DNA of 64,000 nt from NCBI RefSeq assembly GCF_007655135.1, contig NC_045133.1, positions 5,370,376 through 5,434,375 of the forward strand, in the 5' to 3' direction. Source of the DNA: Punica granatum. Its lineage: Eukaryota; Streptophyta; Magnoliopsida; Myrtales; Lythraceae. How positions within the stretch are numbered: position 1 is the stretch's first letter; every line of letters starts with the position of its first letter. Made by a program: the position numbers and the translations under genes. The notes beneath the pieces are model-generated. The model saw only the letters and a program-made list of their open reading frames with translations, was not told the origin of the DNA and made no database searches. Below are positions 1 through 11,900 of the stretch, one piece after another.

Positions 1-946
1 AAACTCCTACTGCTGGAGGATAATGGGCAGCCCCCGCATATGAGAAATGAAATGAGGAATTTGTGGATATGAGTGCGGGGTCACGGTACCGTTACAACTC
101 TGTTGTAAGGAAATGCAACCATATGGCTATATTGATTGGTTTGTGTTTTATATTATTTGGCTGGTATGATTATTGGAGATGTGTTGTTTGTTGATAATTG
201 TTGGAGATGTGATGATTGTTGAAATTGTCTGTAGTTGTTATATGAAAACCGTGTTGTTGCTAGAGTTTGATCTGTCAATTGATTGTGTTGTGAGTTGCTA
301 TGGAATGCTAATGAATGGATGTTTAATGTTTATGTGATATTGGGTATTAGAGAAACGGATAGAATGATTATGTGAATTGGTTAGTAGAACTTAAGTTTAC
401 TTACTATATTGGATAAAATTAATTTTTATTAAATATGTATATATAATATATATACTGCGTATATATGCGGGTAAGCTTATAGCTGGAATAAATGTGATTG
501 TATTATTCATTTGAATATTTAGTTATTTGCAAATAAATATTTATTTAATAATGTCATTTTACTTTGGAATATAGTATTCACTGAGATGCAGCTCACACCT
601 TGCATATAATTTTCTAGATAAGCTTTTAGCTGCGTGGAAGAAACACTTTTTGATATCGGAGATCGGCTCGGAGAACTAGGTAGGTACCTTAGTTATTTGA
701 TAGATATCCTTTTTGGAATATAATGGATTTGAAAATGTTACGACCTGAAATTTTATTTAGTTGTATTATTGATATGAGTGCGAAAAAGAAAATTTTTCTC
801 TTTTGAGATGTATATACATATTAGAGTTTACCAGGTTGGTTTTATATTTTTGGGAATTTTATGGTAAGCCAGTTTTGGGAATTTTATATGGTAATGGATA
901 TCGAGGAAATATAGGGAAAATTCGGTATAAATTTCAGGTCGTGACA
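1..946 (+). repeat. 3' part of a long (about 3.2 kb) gypsy-type LTR, truncated by the window edge
   Basis: The stretch matches the 3' ends of the LTRs at 12766-16038 (same strand) and 11347-17834 (opposite strand): the same block around the TAATGGGCAG motif near the start, the shared ACGGTACCGT motif, and a common end GGTCGTGACA at 937-946. No coding domain is visible. The LTR ends in CA at 946 and is followed directly by duplicated DNA that in copy B lies about 35 bp upstream of the kinase start codon. Its 5' part and left target duplication lie outside the window, so solo LTR and complete element cannot be told apart. Confidence 0.75.
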
Positions 947-2520
947 GCATCGCTCCATTGGTATATATATGTCTATAACCTATTCTTTTATGAGCCTTTC
1001 ACTGGTCCTTAACAGTTCAAGAAATTTCTGGCCAGGTGATGTAAAGATGCACGAGGAAAGTGGCCAGGGTGTTTCCATAATGAACCAATCCTGTGGATTA
1101 TTCCTCATCGAGTTACACGGGGAAGACCCCTTTTCGTTAAAATTCAACTATTCTGCATGTGGAAAAGAATCAAAATGTCGGCTTGTTAAGTCGTAATAAT
1201 TTTCGAAGTACTTCCACTTGTGCTTATTGCCTGCAAACCATGTTATTCTTATTCTTGTCGGAAAACAGGACTCGAGACAAACATGTTATTCCCCCAATGG
1301 TTCCGTTCGTACTTCTGTTGGTAAAAGCATCAAACTTTACGGGAAAAGCAGGAACAGGGCCATGAAATCAAGGACTTACTCAACGGGGTATTCTATGATT
1401 TGCATAATTTTACTAAAATAACCTCGTTTATGCAACGGAAGGTGTTGTCATCACTGAGGAAAAACAAATCGTTTGTGCATGTGGCCTGCTAGTGATTGGG
1501 GTCTGGGTCTTCGTTCTTATTTAATCGAGTAAAGCAATGATTGATAATATATATATATATATATATATTTATTAGTGTTGTCTAAGAAAATTGAGGTGCG
1601 GGACACTCCAAAAGGCTTCCCCAGTGGTTTTGTCTCTTTTATAAAAATGGCTCTTTCCAAGCAATCAGTCAGTTTTCATCGATTGGTCCTGTTCAAATTT
1701 TCAAAGTTCAAACTTTCAGCTCCTCATGTCCCAGTTCTTTACGTAACCCCATGACATTAATTAAAACTTTCATTTATTACATGGTTCATATTGATTAACT
1801 TATCCACAACAATTAAACGACATTAATTAAATCATGAAAACTTTCAAAAAGAAAAAAGAATAACATTAATTAATTCATAATATTAATTTATTCCATACAA
1901 AATATAATAGAATTATTATTTTTTGTAGGAATAATAAATTATTATTTAATGATGTATATATAAAATAATATAAAATATATAGTCAAATAATAATTCCCTG
2001 CAACGTGCGGATGAACGGAAATTAGAATAAAATAAAAAAGAAAAAAATAACAACAAATGTACGTATGTCACAACACTGTTTCGAACTTCCGATGGCATGG
2101 ACTTGACCGGGATCCAATATATACAATCCATAACAATCAGCGGTTCAATCAATGAATCCCTTTCTTTGGAGTCGATACACCATCCAAAATGAGACAAGAC
2201 GAGTCACTTTGGCCAACCCCACACCAAAAGATGAAGCGCTTTCCGGGAAATTACTGACCACGAACAATTTTTCCCCGAGGACCTTCACTGTTCAACCAAT
2301 ATGCAGATACTAGTACACAAAAGAGATATCTGAATAAAGATGAAGGATCAAATAATCGTAGACTGTATTTTAATATTGACCGAGACTGGGAAGATAATGC
2401 AGCTATTGCAAGTCTACTAATACTGCAACTTCAAGGGTCAATGGGACACAAATTTAGAAATGCAAGCAAACAAGACCAGATATTTTTTTAAATTTTTTCC
2501 CCTTTCTTTTCTAATAAGGA
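947..2520. repeat. Segmentally duplicated upstream DNA (modules U and V), no gene
   Basis: About 947-1790 (module U) matches 30523-31250, 31990-32700 and 55385-55640 plus 57297-57740. About 2060-2520 (module V) matches 31395-31870 and 58085-58420. In copies B and C module U lies directly upstream of the minus-strand kinase gene, so it is probably former promoter or 5' flanking DNA. An AT dinucleotide run sits at about 1548-1568. Open frames here are short and not conserved between the copies; I see no gene. Confidence 0.7.
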
Positions 2521-2525
2521 CGGGT

Positions 2526-2837
2526 TCTTGGAGATAAATGCATCAGAGCTGCTTTTGTCTTTTGTTAGTCAAATGTCAGTTTTGTTTGTTTCTTAGTTGC
2601 TATTTTTAAGGAGTCAATTAACTGGTGTTTAGGTGTTTAGGTGCTTAGTTTTTGCACGTTAGGTGCAGTTATTTTTCAGCTTTATGTTTAAGCTTTAACT
2701 GGTTTTCTTTAGAGCATTGTATTGAAGTTTTTCAATAGTAGACAGTTTTCCTTCTCTTTGTCAAATATGCATTCTCTCATTCTCTTTAAATTGAGTTCCG
2801 CTGGTCTACTGTGAGGATTGAATTAAGAGAATTAACA
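2526..2837 (+). repeat. 5' LTR of the copia element
   Basis: It starts after target duplication CGGGT and ends ATTAACA just before the primer site. The usual TG start appears mutated to TC here; the 3' copy has TGTTGGAGAT. Relative to the 3' LTR it carries an extra short repeat of the GGTGTTTA type. Confidence 0.92.
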
Positions 2838-2838
2838 G

Positions 2839-2850
2839 TGGTATCAGAGT
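2839..2850 (+). other. Primer-binding site (initiator Met-tRNA type)
   Basis: TGGTATCAGAGT lies 1 bp inside the 5' LTR. This is the usual plant copia primer site, complementary to the 3' end of initiator methionine tRNA. Confidence 0.9.
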
Positions 2851-2920
2851 AGCAATTGATCTTAAGGGGCTATGAGTTGCTTGGTCGAGAGTCTTTGCAT
2901 CCAGTGAAGGTCAGAAGAAG

Positions 2921-3481
2921 ATGGAATCAGGCTCAAGCAGCTTCCCTAGTATGGCGCCACCTGTGTTTGATGGAGAAAATTATCAAGCATGGGCAATGAA
3001 GATGGCTGCTTACATGGAAGGGTGTGATTTATGGGAAGCAGTGGAGAATGACTATGAGGTGGCTCCACTTCCTGAGAACCCGACCATGAATCAGATCAAA
3101 TACCATAAAGAGAGGACAACCAGGAAAGCCAAGGCAAAGTCCTGTCTTTTTGCAGCTGTCTCCCCAACAATCTTCACAAGGATAATGAGGTATGGATCAG
3201 CTAAAGCTATTTGGGATTTTCTTAAGTCTGAGCATGAAGGAGATGAGAGGGTGAGAGGAATGAAAGTGCTGAACCTCTTGAGAGAGTTTGAGAGGCAGCA
3301 AATGGATGATGCAGAAACTGTGAAGGAATATGCAAATAGGCTTATTGAGATTGTTGATAAGATAAGGGTGCTTGGGACAGATATAAAGGATGATAGAATT
3401 GTGCAGAAAATATTGATTCCTCTGCCTAAAAAATTTGAGGCTACCATAGCTTCTCTAGAGAACACAAAGGATCTGTCATAA
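2921..3481 (+). pseudogene. copia gag, N-terminal part, ended by a premature stop
   Basis: 186 codons of copia-type Gag (UBN2/retrotran_gag-like). The start has the typical sequence around FDGENYQAWAMKM; helices with LKSEHEGDERVRGMKV and YANRLIEIVDKIRVLG follow. A TAA at 3479-3481 interrupts the frame, but the same frame continues at once with IKLAELLSVLQAQE, so this is a point-mutation stop and not the natural end. The start ATG at 2921 is about 70 bp after the primer site. Gag would form the virus-like particle that carries the RNA in the cytoplasm. Confidence 0.92.
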
Positions 3482-4813
3482 ATAAAATTGGCAGAATTGC
3501 TCAGTGTATTACAGGCACAAGAGCAAAGGAGGATGATAAGGAGAGGAGAGCCCATAGAAGGGGCATTGCAGGCCAAGTTACAGCTGAATGCTGCAGGCAA
3601 AGGGAAGAAATGGAACCAAAGAAAAGGAGAAGGTGAAAGCTTCAAGTCAGTAGCAAGATCAGAAGGCTCCAGTGCTCAAGATCAAAGCAAGAAGGGTAAG
3701 CAGACCACTTGCAAGCATTGTGGGAAAACAAATCATCCTCACTACAGATGCTGGAGAAGAGTAGATGTAAAATGTGGAAAATGTCATAAAATGGGCCATA
3801 TTGACAGGTTCTGTAAGGAGAAGAGCACACAACAACAAAATGAAGCTCAAGCAGCACAGGAAGTTGAGCACTTATTTGTTGCATCCTGCTATGCCTCAAG
3901 TATTGCAGGTAGTGGTTGGCTCGTGGATAGTGGTTGCACAAACCACATGACAAGTGACAGAAGCTTGTTTAAGGAGTTTGATGGCTCTTTTTCTACAAAA
4001 GTGAGGATTGGGAATGGAGATTACATTGCTGTGAAGGGAAGAGGAATTGTGGTGATTGAAGGTTATACTGGTGCTAAGGTTATCACAAGTGTGCTCTATG
4101 TGCCCGAGATAGACCAAAACTTATTAAGTGTTGGTCAGCTGGTTGAGAAAGGGTATAAGGTCATGTTTGAAGGAAAGGAGTGTTTGATTTCTGATGCAAG
4201 TGGCCAGGAGCTGTTCAGGATACCTATGCAGGATAAATGTTTCTCTTTCAATCCTTTGGAAGAGAAGCAAGTTGCCTTCAAGACACAAACTGAAGCTCCA
4301 GAGATTTGGCACAAAAGGCTAGGGCACTATCACAGTAAGGGCTTGGTGTATATGCAGAAGAATGAATTGGCTAAAGGGCTGCCAGTCATGGAGGAACAAG
4401 ATTCCACCTGCAAAATCTGTCTACTCAGCAAGCAAGCAAGAATTCCATTCAAGGGAGCAAGCTGGAGAGCTACTGAGAAGCTTGAATTGGTGCACTCAGA
4501 CGTGTGTGGTCCCATGTCAGAAGCCTCTCTAAATGGAAGCAGGTACTTTATAACTTTCATTGATGACTTCACCAAAATGTGTTGGATCTATTTTTTGAAA
4601 GCTAAGTCAGAAGTTGCTGAGGTGTTTATGAAATTTAAGTGCTTGATTGAGAATCAATGTGGTAGAAGGATCAAGGTACTCAGATCAGACAATGGTACTA
4701 AGTATACCTCAAACAAGTTTAAGTGCCTTTGTGATGAAGGAGGCATAGAACGTCAGTTTACTGCCCCATATTCTCCACAGCAAAATGGAGTGAGAGAAAA
4801 AATAGAACTATAG
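3482..4813 (+). pseudogene. copia gag C-terminus, protease and integrase (frameshifted at the end)
   Basis: In frame with the preceding gag. It contains two CCHC zinc knuckles (CKHCGKTNHPHYRC and CGKCHKMGHIDRFC), the aspartic protease motif WLVDSGCTNHMTS, the pre-integrase HKRLGHYH segment and the integrase core with HSDVCGP, FIDDFTK and RSDNGTKYTS. The frame ends at 4811-4813 because four bases are missing close to 4792-4795, just after the conserved PQQNGV segment, which also removes the last part of the integrase catalytic motif. Downstream pol continues in another frame. Confidence 0.93.
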
Positions 4814-6864
4814 TGGAAATGGCAAGGTGTCTTATGCAGGAGAAGAACATGCCACTAAAGTTCTGGGCAGAGGCAGCAAATAATGTTGTCTTTCTGCTCA
4901 ACAGGCTCCCTACAAAAGCCTTGGAGAAGAAGACACCCTATGAGGCTTGGCACAAGATGAAGCCATCTGTGAAGAATTTAAAGGTATTTGGTTGTGTATG
5001 CTACACACATGTACCTCAGGAAAAGAGAAGGAAACTAGATCAGAAGTCTGAGCCTGGTGTGTTTGTTGGGTATAGCCTGCAGTCTAAAGCCTATATAGTA
5101 TTTCAACCTCAAACTAAGAAGGTGATAATTAGTAGGGATGTCGCCTTCTTGGAAGAGGAGAAGTGGAACTGGAAAGAAGGCAGTAAGGGTGAGAAGGGTG
5201 TAACTCAACAGTGCTGGTCACCACAACTGTCAAGTGAGAAAATGGTAGAGATAGAAGACTATGTTGATGATTATCCAGCAAGGGGCACCAGACCACTGCC
5301 TGAGATATATGAAAGATGCAATGTTGCAGTGCTCGAGCCATCATGTTTTGAAGATGCAAGAGCAGATCAGAAGTGGATGGTTGTAATAAAGGAGGAGCTG
5401 GGCATGATAGAAAAGAACCAGACCTGGGAGTTGGTTGATAGACCTCAAGACAGGAAGGTCATAGGAGTGAAATGGGTGTACAGGACCAAATTAAATTCTG
5501 ATGGTTCTATCAACAAGTATAAGGCCAGGCTTGTGGTAAAAGGCTATGCACAGGTTTGGGGAGTAGACTACTCAGAGACTTTTGCTCCTGTGGCCAGACT
5601 TGACACCATCAGATTATTAATTGCAGTTGCATCAGAGAAGAGCTGGAAAGTATACCAGCTGGATGTTAAGTCTGCATTCCTTAATGGTGTGCTTGAAGAA
5701 GAAATTTATGTTGAGCAAACTGAAGGTTTTTGGGTCAAGAATCAGGAAGACAAAGTGTACAAGTTGAAGAAGGCACTGTATGGTTTGAAGCAAGCTCCCA
5801 AAGCCTGGTATAGTAAAAGGGATGAGTATATGAGAAACTTGGGCTTTCAAAGAAGTTTGAGTGAGTTTACTCTATATGTGAAGAAGGCTTGTAGCAGTGA
5901 GATTGTGATCTCTTTATATGTGGATGACCCGCTTGTGACAGGAAATGATGAAGTTCTAATCAGAGAGTTGAAGCAAGATCTGATGAAGGTCTTTGAGATG
6001 ACAGACCTTGGAGTAATGGCCTACTTTCTAGGCATGGAGATAAAGCAGACTCAGGGAGAAATCTTCATCTGTCAAAGAAGGTATCTGAAGGAGATTTTAA
6101 AGAGATTTAATATGGAGGAGTGTAGAAGCGTGAAGACTCCTACGGGTTACAAAGAGAAGTTGCAAAAGGAGGATGGAACAGAACCAACTGATGAAGCATA
6201 GTATAGGAGTTTGGTTGGCTGTCTCATGTGCCTAACAACAACCAGACCATACATTCTGTATGTGGTAAGTGTTATGTCAAGATTCTTGAACTGTGCAAAA
6301 GAATCTCACATGATTGCTGCAAAGAGGGTCCTAAGGTATTTGAAGGGGACATCTTGTCATGGAGTTAAGTTCCCAAAGAGTAAGGAGTTGAAGTTGTCTG
6401 GTTTTTCAGACAGTAATTGGGCAGGAAGTGTCGATGACATGAAAAGCCCTTCTGGTTACTGTTTCAATCTCGGTTCAACATGTTTTTCCTGGTGTTCAAA
6501 GAAGCAGGAAATAGTTGCTCAATCCACTGCTGAAGCTGAGTTCATAGCAGCAACAGCAGCAGCCAATCAAGCACTTTGGTTAAGGAAGTTGATGCAGGAT
6601 TTGCATTTGAGTTCAAAGGAAGGAATTGAAGTATACGTGGACAATCAAACTACTTTAGCTATCTCTCATAATCCTATTTTTCATGGAAGGACAAAGCACT
6701 TTAAGGTGAAGTATTACTTTCTCAGAGAAGTGCAACAAAATGGTGAAGTGAAGCTTGTATACTGCAGAACTGATGAGCAGCTTGCAGACATCTTTACCAA
6801 GTCATTTCATGTTGAGAGATTTGAGTTTCTAAGGGAGAAGATTAGTGTGTGCAGCAGCAACTGA
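4813..6864 (+). pseudogene. copia reverse transcriptase and RNase H
   Basis: This continues pol after the 4-nt deletion. It starts with the end of integrase (VEMARCLMQEKN, then the FGCVCYTHVP segment). Reverse transcriptase follows with WVYRTKLNSDGSI, QLDVKSAFLNG, ALYGLKQAPKAWY and the active site YVDDPLVTG (the Asp pair is intact; Pro replaces the usual Leu). A TAG at 6199-6201 breaks the frame once, then YRSLVGCLM continues in frame. RNase H follows with DSNWAGS, QSTAEAEF and the DNQTTLAIS motif, and pol ends at 6864. The polypurine tract comes directly after. Confidence 0.93.
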
Positions 6865-6867
6865 TCC

Positions 6868-6876
6868 AAGGAGGAG
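6868..6876 (+). other. Polypurine tract
   Basis: AAGGAGGAG directly abuts the TG start of the 3' LTR; it is the expected plus-strand primer site of the copia element. Confidence 0.85.
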
Positions 6877-7179
6877 TGTTGGAGATAAATGCATCAGAGC
6901 TGCTTTTGTCTTTGTTAATCAAATGTCAGTTTTGTTTGTTTCTTAGTTGCTATTTTTAAGGAGTCAGTTAACTGGTGTTTAGGTGCTTAGTTTTTGCACG
7001 TTAGGTGCAGTTATTTTTCAGCTTTATGTTTAAGCTTTAACTGATTTTCTTTAGAGCATTGTATTGAAGTTTTTCAACAGTAGACAGTTTTCCTTCTCTT
7101 TGTCAAATCTGCATTCTCTCATTCTCTCTAAATTGAGTTCTGCTGGTCTACTTTGAGGATTGAATTAAGAGAATTAACA
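6877..7179 (+). repeat. 3' LTR of the copia element
   Basis: It starts TGTTGGAGAT, ends ATTAACA, and is followed by target duplication CGGGT at 7180-7184. It is about 97 percent identical to the 5' LTR by eye. Confidence 0.95.
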
Positions 7180-7184
7180 CGGGT

Positions 7185-7638
7185 ATTTGTGTTTCGCCCA
7201 AATAATCCCAACAGCCCACGTAAACACTCTGCTAACGTCAGGCTGTGCAGCAGTTGAGACATGCATTACTATGTGGTCGCTTGAACTTGAGTTTTTACCA
7301 AAGGAGTTACGCCATTTAACCACGGGGCCGATCCATTAGGTTTAGACTAGAGTTTTTCTTATCATTATTTTTTTCCCTTCATAATATCATGTCCACCTAA
7401 AATATGCAGATTCTCATCTTCCAGTCTAATCAGGGGAATAATAAAAGAAAGAAAAGAGACAACTGATCACCAACCGAGTTCCACTAATTTTGTTTTGTTC
7501 TTGTGTAATAAAAGCAGAGGAATCAATATCATGATAAGGTACCAAAGACTTCATGAACCATATTTTAGTCGCCTGTCCCGACTTCCTCGATCTTTCTTCC
7601 TTGCTTGTCCAAAAAGACCATTTTCGGGTCTCTTTTGT
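7185..7638. repeat. Duplicated intergenic DNA (modules V end and X), no gene
   Basis: This continues the sequence interrupted by the copia element (the ATTTG(T/C)GTTTCGCCC segment also occurs after 31875 and, as a variant, after 58420) and then module X (also 33415-33860, 41040-41540 and 58585-59028). It is the 3' flank of kinase copy A. I see no coding signal. Confidence 0.65.
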
Positions 7639-8226
7639 TTAACTTAGGAAAGGTGCGAGGCATGGATCTGTGCGGTATGGGAGACTAGTCTGAGCCCCCA
7701 GAGCTCGGCAGTTTGCAGCTGCCTGAAACCAGCAAAGAACAAAGAGATCAAAGAAATTACAAACTGAAAAATTCGTCTTGTTGAAACCTTCAGTTTATAG
7801 AATTGCAGGACTCACGACTTGAGCAGCAAAGGGCAGCATCCTTTCAAGATTATGAATAACAAAAACGAGAAGAAAACCAATATCAAGCAATACATTTAAT
7901 TGATAGTTTTTGAGAAACACTGCTAAAGCTAAATTCGCCTGAGATTACAAGCAGGATAAGGTATTGGGTACTCATAACCTCAAAAATTTAATGTAGAGAC
8001 TTTCAAGTACACGAATAATTATAACTTTTAAGCAAAAGGCATGAATTATCCTCGTGCTATAGGGAGAATCCTTAAAAGGAGCCTCATTATAGAGGTGGGC
8101 ATGGTTCAGTTCTGTTTGGTCTTTTAAATTGAACTGTACAGAACTCTATTTTCGGGTTCAGGCGAAATTGGATTATCCCCGGATAAGCGGAACGTAAGAG
8201 AACCAGTCTTTTGCTTAGTTCTGGTT

Positions 8227-8951
8227 TTTTTTTGGATGAATGGCGAATTTCATTAAACAAAAGTAATTACATCAGAGGCCATTAACCCAGTACAACGTTA
8301 GAGACTAAGCCCCAAACTCTACCCCAAAAGGGAACTAATTAGTTGTGAACAAAATCAGAAGAGTTAAACATGTGACCGACTAACGTAGCATTTACAATTT
8401 TTTGTGAGAGACGGGGGTAAACACTCAGCTTCGCTTTCACATCTGCAAAGACCTCCTGAACTATTGCCGCTGGAGGAGAGATATGCTTTTGGTAAATTCT
8501 GACATTCCTCTCTCGCCATGTACAGTATATGTAGTGAGTCCAAAGAAGCTTGAGGCAAATGACATCAAGCTTCTTCCCTCGAAGGGAAGCAATCCAGTTG
8601 ATTTCCGTATTCCAACTCACCGTAGTTCGGTGCAAACCGATTCGAGCTAGCAAACTTTTCCAAATTCCTTGGGTAACAAGACATTTAAAAAAGAGATGAT
8701 CACGAGTCTCCCTCTGCATACTGCAAAATTCGCACTCAGTTGACGCAAGCTGAATCCCCCATTTTGATAGCCGGTCTTTAGTAGCTAGTTTATTATGAAC
8801 ACTAAGCCAGCTAATAAAAGAAGAGCGAGGAAAATGTCCATCAAACCATATTGCACTTCCCCATTCCACTTTAGGGCCTCTCGATCTAAGACACTGCCAG
8901 GCATTTGCAATAGAGAATTGCCCAGACTCGTGATGATCACGAGTCTCCCTC
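8227..8951 (-). mobile_element. 5'-truncated LINE insertion in copy A
   Basis: A T run at 8225-8233 (poly-A tail on the minus strand) marks the 3' end. The duplicated target TGCTTAGTTCTGGTTT occurs at 8212-8227 and 8952-8967. Only the last part of the second open frame is present. The element sits between exons 11 and 10 of kinase copy A. Confidence 0.88.
8339..8869 (-). pseudogene. LINE ORF2 C-terminus: reverse-transcriptase zinc-binding (zf-RVT) domain
   Basis: 176 codons remain open. The pattern is typical of the zf-RVT domain at the end of plant L1-type ORF2: WFDGHFPRSSFISWLSVHN, then LATKDRLSKWG, then CEFC with RETRDHLFFKC (a C-C-H-C zinc site) and IWKSLL. Reverse transcriptase and endonuclease are missing through 5' truncation, so it has no activity of its own. 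The C-terminus has LLWTHYIYCTWRERN, also usual for this family. Confidence 0.85.
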
Positions 8952-11900
8952 TGCTTAGTTCTGGTTTTAGTTATGCTTTCAGGGCTCTTTTAGTCAACTT
9001 GAATGGTTGAAAAGCCAGTTCGATTAAGTTTCTTGCCGAAAAGCACAAAGGAACATAAATCTATTTCAAATTTTTGAAGTGATGAATAAATAATAAACTA
9101 CGGCGGATTTGGATAAGGTTAACCTTTTAAAGTAGATGGTTCTAGTTGCCTCTAGAATTTAACAATTTCAATATTCAATACCAAGCCTGATGGGGACTCA
9201 GGTCATCCTGGCAAAACAAACCTAAGAAAATGGTTAGGGTTTACCTTGTCTTTTGGTTTTCCTTTTTCCTTTTGCCCAATGCTACAGCTGCTCACAAACA
9301 ACGATGGATTGTTTGGATCTAAGAATTCAGTGGTACAGCAGCCACACCATACATATTAGCAAAAACCAGTTTACAGACATTCTTTCCCTCTACCTTTAGA
9401 CTTCGCCTCTTCTGCAGGAATTGTATTTTAGCAGAATGTCTACTGGACCAACAGTTAGCCAAGGAAAAAGGATTAATTCATGACATCTAATTATTTCGCA
9501 AGAGTCTGAAGAACTCATGACTTCTTAGCTCATTCAACTAAAGCGGCAAGAACTTTCTACGAAAATAATGAAAGGATCACCATATGGAGTAGCGCCTATA
9601 AATGCATCCCCTGCACCGGCTGTATCAACGAGTTCTGTTGGCGGAATTTTCTCAGTTGTTCCCAATAGTAACCTTCCGCTTACGGTCCCTATCCCGTCAG
9701 CTCTTAACTTTGTCACCGACTAAAGAAATTAAGAAAGGAGGAAAAGAAATATCATTGGTATAGTAGTAAAGATACTTGGGCATCATAAAGAGGTAAAGCA
9801 ATAAAAAGTTAAAAAAATCAAACTACTAATATACCGATTCAACACATGTTGGAATGGTCTATCATCTTTCTGCTGTTTCAGAATTTCCAGCAAGCTGTCC
9901 ACATCAGCTTCTTCTGCTCAATGACGGACTGTAATTGAAACAAAAGGGAAAATTCAATTCTTTATTGTGTAAATAGCTTGTATGGTCTGATAAATACTTG
10001 CACATCATACCTACTCAGGAGAAAGGGCATAATTGAGCAATTAAACTCACCATCACTACTCCTCTTTAGCATTACGCATCCTTTCTTTGCCCAAGGTAAC
10101 GATGGCGAATTTCAGTTTTGGCAGTCTAATCATCATAGAAACAAACGAGCTTGCAATAGATGGAGCTCGAGTCCACTCCTGTAAAATAAGAAATATCCAA
10201 AAGAGACATTTGTTTCAAAAGGCTATAGTTGAAAGGGGGACATATCGAACTATAGAGACAGGTTTCTTCTCAAAAAGCATTTTATGGATGATACGTGATC
10301 AATGAAAGATTTATTAGCTTGCCAGCTAAGTGGAGAAGGCTGTCCAAACCTTCTCTTATCCTTTCTGTATCCATTAGTATCAGTATATTCCTGCGAGTGG
10401 CCTGCTCTCCCAGAAACACAATGCTGCTTACTTCCCACAAAGTTCAGATGATGAAGGTTTTCTATACCCATAAGTGAAGCGAGGAAAAAGCACTACTCCC
10501 GCATATTAAAGAGACCACGAATACTCACCCAACTTAAGTTTCGTAGAAAACACGATCTGATTCTTAAGATTATGTATCAATCGTTATAGCTCAAATATTG
10601 CAAATTAACATATCATTCTATCATCCACATGACTCCATAAAAGTAGGTCTACAACTAACAAAATTACCAAGTTAAATGGGAATCAGTTATAATGTGATTT
10701 CCTCTTGAGCTACAATTAAAGCAGTTTCATGCAACCTTCCATCAAAGTAGACAACCCTTTGTCTCTTCGGGTGCAGATAGCAGACTTGACGGAGAAAGGT
10801 CAGTTGGTATCATGGGAGAATATCCAGGGGTATGTATACAGGTTCTTGTTTTCCTGATTAGGAAGTGAAGACAATCAGTGTTGGCATTTTCGAGCGGACC
10901 ATGGAAATTCAGCTGAAAACTGAATTGAACATCATTTCAATTTTAATATTCAAAGCACTTAAATTCCTAAAAGAAGGTAAACTGGCAAGCAACATTTCCC
11001 ATTAAAGGAATTTGACACATTAGTTGAAGGCATCGGACAGGCTCATGCACGGATGAAAAGATAATCAGATGAGAAACAGAGAGGTTATAAGAAAAACCTG
11101 CTCACTTTTCATTGTCAACAATGATATAGGTAAATGGTGAATTACCCTCCTTGGCGACCTGGAACAAGGCAACCACATCCGACAAAATTTGAAATCTCCC
11201 ATTCTACGAAGAATTCCTCTTCATTACCACATAAAAAAATAATAACAAAATTCTTTAAGCAAAAGGTGCAGATCATGGTAGCTATTTGATTGAAACTATT
11301 AGAATGGGTAATGACTTCCGCAGAAATCCATTCCTTTGAAATCCGATGTCCCGAACCGAAAATTTTGTCAGAATTTTCCCTATATTATCTCGATATCCAT
11401 TATCACATACATTAGTCATATAAAAACTTGCTTTCCATAAACTCCCAAAATATATAACAAATCCAGCAAACTCTAATATATATATACACTTCACAAGATA
11501 TTACTTTTTCACACCCACATCAGTAATCCAACTAAACAAAACTTTCAGGTCATAATATTTTCAAATCCATTCTATACAAAAACAATATCTATCAAATAAC
11601 TAAGGTTCCTACCTAGTCCTCCTAGCTGATCCCCGACATCAAAAAGTGGTTCTTCCACACAACTAGAAGCTTATCTGGAAAATTATACGCAGGGTGTGAG
11701 TTACATCTCAGTGAGTACTATATTCCAAAGCAAAATTAATCATTATTAAATAAATATTTAATTGCTAACAACCAAATATTCAAATAAACAATACAATCAA
11801 AACCAATCCAACTATTTGCTCTCTCGCACACACATACGGTATATATTTATACATATTATATAAAAATAATAATTTTATCCAATATAGTAACTAAATTGAA

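Larger units (their letters stand above)
2526..7179 (+). mobile_element. Ty1/copia LTR retrotransposon, nearly complete, with CGGGT target duplication
   Basis: The element has two LTRs (2526-2837 and 6877-7179), an initiator-Met-tRNA-type primer site at 2839, gag-pol in the order gag, protease, integrase, reverse transcriptase, RNase H (the copia order), and a polypurine tract at 6868-6876. The 5-bp duplication CGGGT stands at 2521-2525 and 7180-7184. The paralogous empty sites near 31873 and 58416 run straight through this point, which confirms insertion. The coding region has one 4-nt deletion and two in-frame stops, so this copy cannot make its own polyprotein. The LTRs differ by roughly 9 substitutions plus a short indel over about 300 bp, so the insertion is not very recent. 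Confidence 0.96.

Noticed and set aside
3091..4575. Minus-strand frames opposite to copia gag-pol
   Set aside because: Shadows of the coding plus strand.
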